Positions 60,829 to 64,000 of a stretch of DNA of 64,000 bases are shown in pieces (position 1 is the first letter of the stretch; every line of letters starts with the position of its first letter). This DNA is from Trichinella spiralis (taxonomy: Eukaryota > Nematoda > Enoplea > Trichinellida > Trichinellidae). Both the position numbers and the translations under genes were made by a program. Location of the stretch: contig CM012953.1 of assembly GCA_000181795.3 (NCBI GenBank), forward strand, positions 4,582,292 through 4,646,291, read 5' to 3'. The notes under the pieces are model-generated. The model made no database searches, had not been told where the DNA came from, and saw only the letters and a program-made list of their open reading frames with translations.

Positions 60829-61731
60829 TCAGATAACTCGCCTTGAATCATTGGTCGATGTTTGCCAGTCGAAGGAGACTTCGTTCGCGTCGATACCGTT
60901 GTCGTTTAAAATGCTTTTCAATTGGTTGATAAACCATTTGTAATTCGGCTTATTTTCATAAGTCATTATTGTCAAAATGTTGACCATTTCAAGCATATGG
61001 ATCGACATGTTGGCCAGCAGTATCCTAAACTCTTGGCTTTCTTTCTTTTTCAAAATTTCAGTTTTGCAAGATATTCCTCTCCACGGAAGTTTGCCACTGT
61101 ACAATTCGGCCAACATGTATACCATTGACCAGAGATCATCGTGACGTCCGTATATTTTACCCCGATGCACGTTCGGTGAGCAGTACTGTCTAGTGCCGAC
61201 AAAAGGTGCCTGAAATTCTGCCTTGGATTTGAATTTGGTGACAAACTTTTTTGCCAGTCCAAAATCGAAGAGATACAACGTTTTCGAACAGTCTTCTGTC
61301 GAACCCATGGCACAGTTGCTCGGTTTTACATCGCGGTGCACGTAGCCCGTTTCATGCAAATCTTCCAGAGCTTCCACAACTTGTATCCCGATGAAGCAGA
61401 CGGTTTTGATGGAAAATCGATGATTCGGCATCTGGTGACGCAGGATGCTCAAATTCGGACCGGTCAATTGCATAACAATGAATGCGGAATTGTTCACCGT
61501 GCCCTGGTCGTAAAGGCGTAAAGCGTGCTTTTTTTTCGACAATAAATTCAACAACGTTTGCTCTTTGATCAAGTTTCCTTCTTGTTGATTTTTCTCCACT
61601 TTCATTGCACCTTTCAACTTTTTTCTCATTCCTCTGACCAAATGCACACGGCCATACGCACCCATACCAATAACATGATCAACTTTCCAACAGCGGTTCA
61701 CCACGTCGCCAATTTCAAAGACGTTTTCCAT
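60829..61731 (-). CDS. CK1-superfamily protein kinase, TTBK-like (single exon)
   Basis: A 300-residue intronless Ser/Thr kinase of the CK1/tau-tubulin kinase type, a group expanded in nematodes. Gly loop IGMGAYGRVHLV (21-32), Lys44 in AMKVE, QLTGPNLSILR (the CK1 signature after the hinge), HRDVKPSN (132-139), FDFGLAKKF (DFG 156-158), VGTRQYCSPNVHRGKIYGRHDDLWS with the CK1-type replacement of the APE motif. All residues needed for catalysis are present, so it is predicted active. The protein ends soon after the kinase domain, without the long C-terminal tail of vertebrate TTBK1/2. Substrates are unknown; similar nematode genes are often expressed in sperm, which is family knowledge and not visible here. 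Confidence 0.92.
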   Translation of the reverse strand: MENVFEIGDVVNRCWKVDHVIGMGAYGRVHLVRGMRKKLKGAMKVEKNQQEGNLIKEQTLLNLLSKKKHALRLYDQGTVNNSAFIVMQLTGPNLSILRHQMPNHRFSIKTVCFIGIQVVEALEDLHETGYVHRDVKPSNCAMGSTEDCSKTLYLFDFGLAKKFVTKFKSKAEFQAPFVGTRQYCSPNVHRGKIYGRHDDLWSMVYMLAELYSGKLPWRGISCKTEILKKKESQEFRILLANMSIHMLEMVNILTIMTYENKPNYKWFINQLKSILNDNGIDANEVSFDWQTSTNDSRRVI

Positions 61732-63702
61732 TGTTCACGTAACAGAGGAAATGTAAAATTATACGGAGCGGCTAATGTAGAGTCCCAGAACTTGAATAAA
61801 GCAGCTTCGGCCAAGAGACGACCAACCGAGATAAACGCAACACAAAAATTAAAACGCGGCAACACTGACACAAATATATGTATCGTAAATATATACATAT
61901 ATATATATGTCTGTTGTTTAAAGTTGAATTTTAAATTTCAACGAAGTACTCGTGTACTTTAAAATAAAGCATCCTGATTGGTCATAATAATTTTGTGGTT
62001 CAAATTTTTACGACAAAAAGAGGTGTAGCAGAACCTGAAAATCAATAAAAAAGTTTCAATTTAAATTGTAATCAATTAACAAGTATAAGTTAAAAAAGTA
62101 TACTTGAGTGTTCCTCTTTTTTTTGTAAGAAAAGAGCCAAACATCACATAGTCAAAACACGTTTTTGAATCATTTGCTCAACCAGTTGGAAAATTTTTAC
62201 AAAAATTTAAATCATCTTACGCAATATGTACAAAATCTGAATAAAATTACAACAATTGTTTTGAAAATTTTTAAAGCATTTTTTATCGTATAGTTCTTCA
62301 AAAATTGTACCTGCCAGTAAGTAATGAAATGTTGTGCTGTGTACGATAGAACGAAAAGATGTTACGAACGAGAAAAATTCAGCCTAGTAGTCTGTTGTAT
62401 TATCATTCTTTGCTCGAGTTGAGTTAAATTCAAGTAATGATTGATTAATTTTAAAATATTTTGCATCTAATAATTGATACGTTTCCACTATTACAGTCTA
62501 CTTTATAAATTTTCAATTTCGAAATATTTGTTTCCATTAGAGTTGTTACATATTGTGTTACGTAAATAAATATACAAATTGCTAATTATGAACAACAAAT
62601 GGAGAAATGGCAGTTCAGCAAAAGCATACTGGCATTTTAGTTGAGTTTTATAATAAATAATTCATGATAAATAAAAAATAATAAAAGTCCGTAAAAATTA
62701 TTATTATTAATTTATTTTTTAGATAGTTGTTGTTTACTTATTGTTGAATGTTTCTGGAAATATTTGTTGTATGTACAACTAGAGTGTATATTCTACCTGA
62801 GCATCGAATGAAATGAAAACAGATTAAAAGCAACATTGAAACAGACGACAGTATTAAGAATTATGCAAGTTTGAAAATTTAGTTGAACATTTTGCTTTTT
62901 ATAAATATTTCACAGTCTGTAATGTTTACTAAAGTTTTTGTTTTATTACTATTTTTTTCATTTCGAAAACAAAACAAATTTTGTCATGAAGCTTTATTTT
63001 CATTCATTCCATTACATTGAAACTGTAAATAAATAAATAAATAAATGGGATAATAATAATAATAATCACATGAAACGTCTGCACAGAATAACAATGATCG
63101 TCGGGACAAAGATACTCTTTACCTGGTGTTATTCAGTATCTAGAACAGTGCAACGTTAACTTTGTACTACGAATATTGTACGCAATATATGCAAAGTATT
63201 TATGGATGGATATAAACGTATAAATGGATGGACGGATGGATAGATAAATAATATATACATATGCATACAGTAAACTACAACTACTCAATAAAAAGAAGGG
63301 AAAGATGTAAAAACATCTCACCAGTGTGCCTTTACAACTAACAGTGAAAAAAAGAATAAATAAATAATTTACAAAAGAGTCAAAAAAAACGTGTTACGGT
63401 GCAATGTTGTGTGTGTGTGTGTGTGTGTGATAGATGATTGTTTTCTCACCATTGCACCACACCAGCTGGGATGAAACACACGTATTCGAATAAAGTATAA
63501 ACTTGATTGAAGCTTCCGAAATGGAAAAAGCTCAAAGTTACAAAGGAAAAACTAATAGCCGTATTTGTGTTCACGAATGAAGTAAGTAATATATAATAAT
63601 AAAAGCGTACACGAGGCAGAAAGAGGTAAGAAAGACAGAAAGCGAGAGAGAGAGAGGCAGAGAAATGAGGTTGATATCCACATGAGTGCAGGCACACGCA
63701 AA
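61732..63702. other. Intergenic or 3' UTR region, no gene recognised
   Basis: 2 kb of AT-rich sequence with ATAT, AAAT and GT simple repeats. The left part holds the kinase promoter on the minus strand; the right part is the 3' flank of the zinc-finger gene. Confidence 0.6.
63408..63429. repeat. GT microsatellite
   Basis: About eleven GT units downstream of the zinc-finger gene. Confidence 0.9.
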
Positions 63703-64000
63703 TCATTTTTTCGAATTAGCGTCGTCGTCTTTTCTTGGAATTTTTTCCGGCGGTTCGTCAGGATCACGAGGTGGTTGCGGTTGCGGGGCACCTTTTTTGG
63801 CCCGGAGGTGAGTTTTTTCATGAATTCGAACGTTGGCGCGTTTTTTGCTCGTGTGCGGACAAAATCGACACTGCCACATCATTCTTTTCAAGCCGTTCAC
63901 TTCCATAGTAATCTTGACCAATTCAGTCCTGAGTGGTTCGATGCCGTTGGCCAGTGCCATTTGGATTTCCTCTTCGGTCAAAGCGAACGATTCCAAATGG
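63703..64000 (-). CDS. C2H2 zinc-finger protein, C-terminal exon, 5' part beyond right edge
   Basis: The frame is open at the right edge; its first codon in the window is not a valid ATG, so this is the 3' part of a longer gene. It encodes an acidic/hydrophobic helix (LTEEEIQMALANGIEPLRTE), then one classic finger, CRFC - 12 residues - HEKTH (C-x2-C-x12-H-x3-H), and a Pro/Lys-rich tail (PQPQPPRDPDEPPEKIPRK) ending at TGA. A nucleic-acid-binding role is likely; the family cannot be named from one finger. Confidence 0.75.
   Translation of the reverse strand, partial: HLESFALTEEEIQMALANGIEPLRTELVKITMEVNGLKRMMWQCRFCPHTSKKRANVRIHEKTHLRAKKGAPQPQPPRDPDEPPEKIPRKDDDANSKK

Overview
This window is AT-rich animal nuclear DNA. 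Its genes are split by many short introns (often about 45-80 bp, GT-AG), with some kb-sized introns and long gene-poor spacers. Protein content (condensin, 9-1-1 clamp, MRN complex, nuclear cap-binding complex, mitochondrial aconitase, CK2, a TTBK-like CK1 and two BPI/LBP proteins) fits a metazoan. Compact gene spacing, intronless BPI and CK1-like genes, and splice-acceptor signals just 5' of several start codons with no obvious donor point to a nematode with spliced-leader trans-splicing. A clade I (Trichinella/Trichuris-like) species is my best inference, but nothing in the sequence proves it.

Layout. 1-3,958 (-): the N-terminal part of condensin subunit NCAPD2, leaving the window on the left. 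7,317-8,108 (-): a single-exon, bacterial-looking dimethylarginine/amidino hydrolase. 10,512-15,403 (-): a carboxypeptidase D-like membrane protein with three carboxypeptidase-transthyretin units, only the first apparently catalytic. 15,404-23,861: a long stretch with no recognisable gene, probably holding the first exon of the next gene. 23,862-33,784 (+): a CAP-Gly microtubule-binding segment followed by a coiled-coil segment resembling MTUS1/ATIP. Exon phases do not join cleanly, so these may be one gene or two adjacent genes. 34,919-36,511 (-) and 43,816-45,456 (+): two intronless secreted BPI/LBP lipid-binding proteins. Between them lie RAD1, a small KEN-box protein and NCBP2/CBP20 (all -). 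45,983-46,053 (-): tRNA-Gly(GCC). 46,979-52,494 (-): RAD50. 53,128-57,224 (-): mitochondrial aconitase, whose 18 proposed exons sum to an intact 771-codon frame. 59,092-60,299 (+): CK2 alpha, divergent from aconitase. 60,829-61,731 (-): a CK1/TTBK-like kinase. 63,703-64,000 (-): the C-terminal part of a C2H2 zinc-finger protein, open at the right edge.

Functional themes are genome maintenance and cell cycle (NCAPD2, RAD1, RAD50, a KEN-box protein) and cytoskeleton (CAP-Gly, MTUS-like). The most unusual items are the hydrolase that looks horizontally acquired, the carboxypeptidase D with two decayed units, a hairpin-bearing tandem repeat inside an intron, and the unresolved CAP-Gly/MTUS junction. 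Exon limits were placed by eye from splice consensus and reading frame and are approximate unless stated otherwise.
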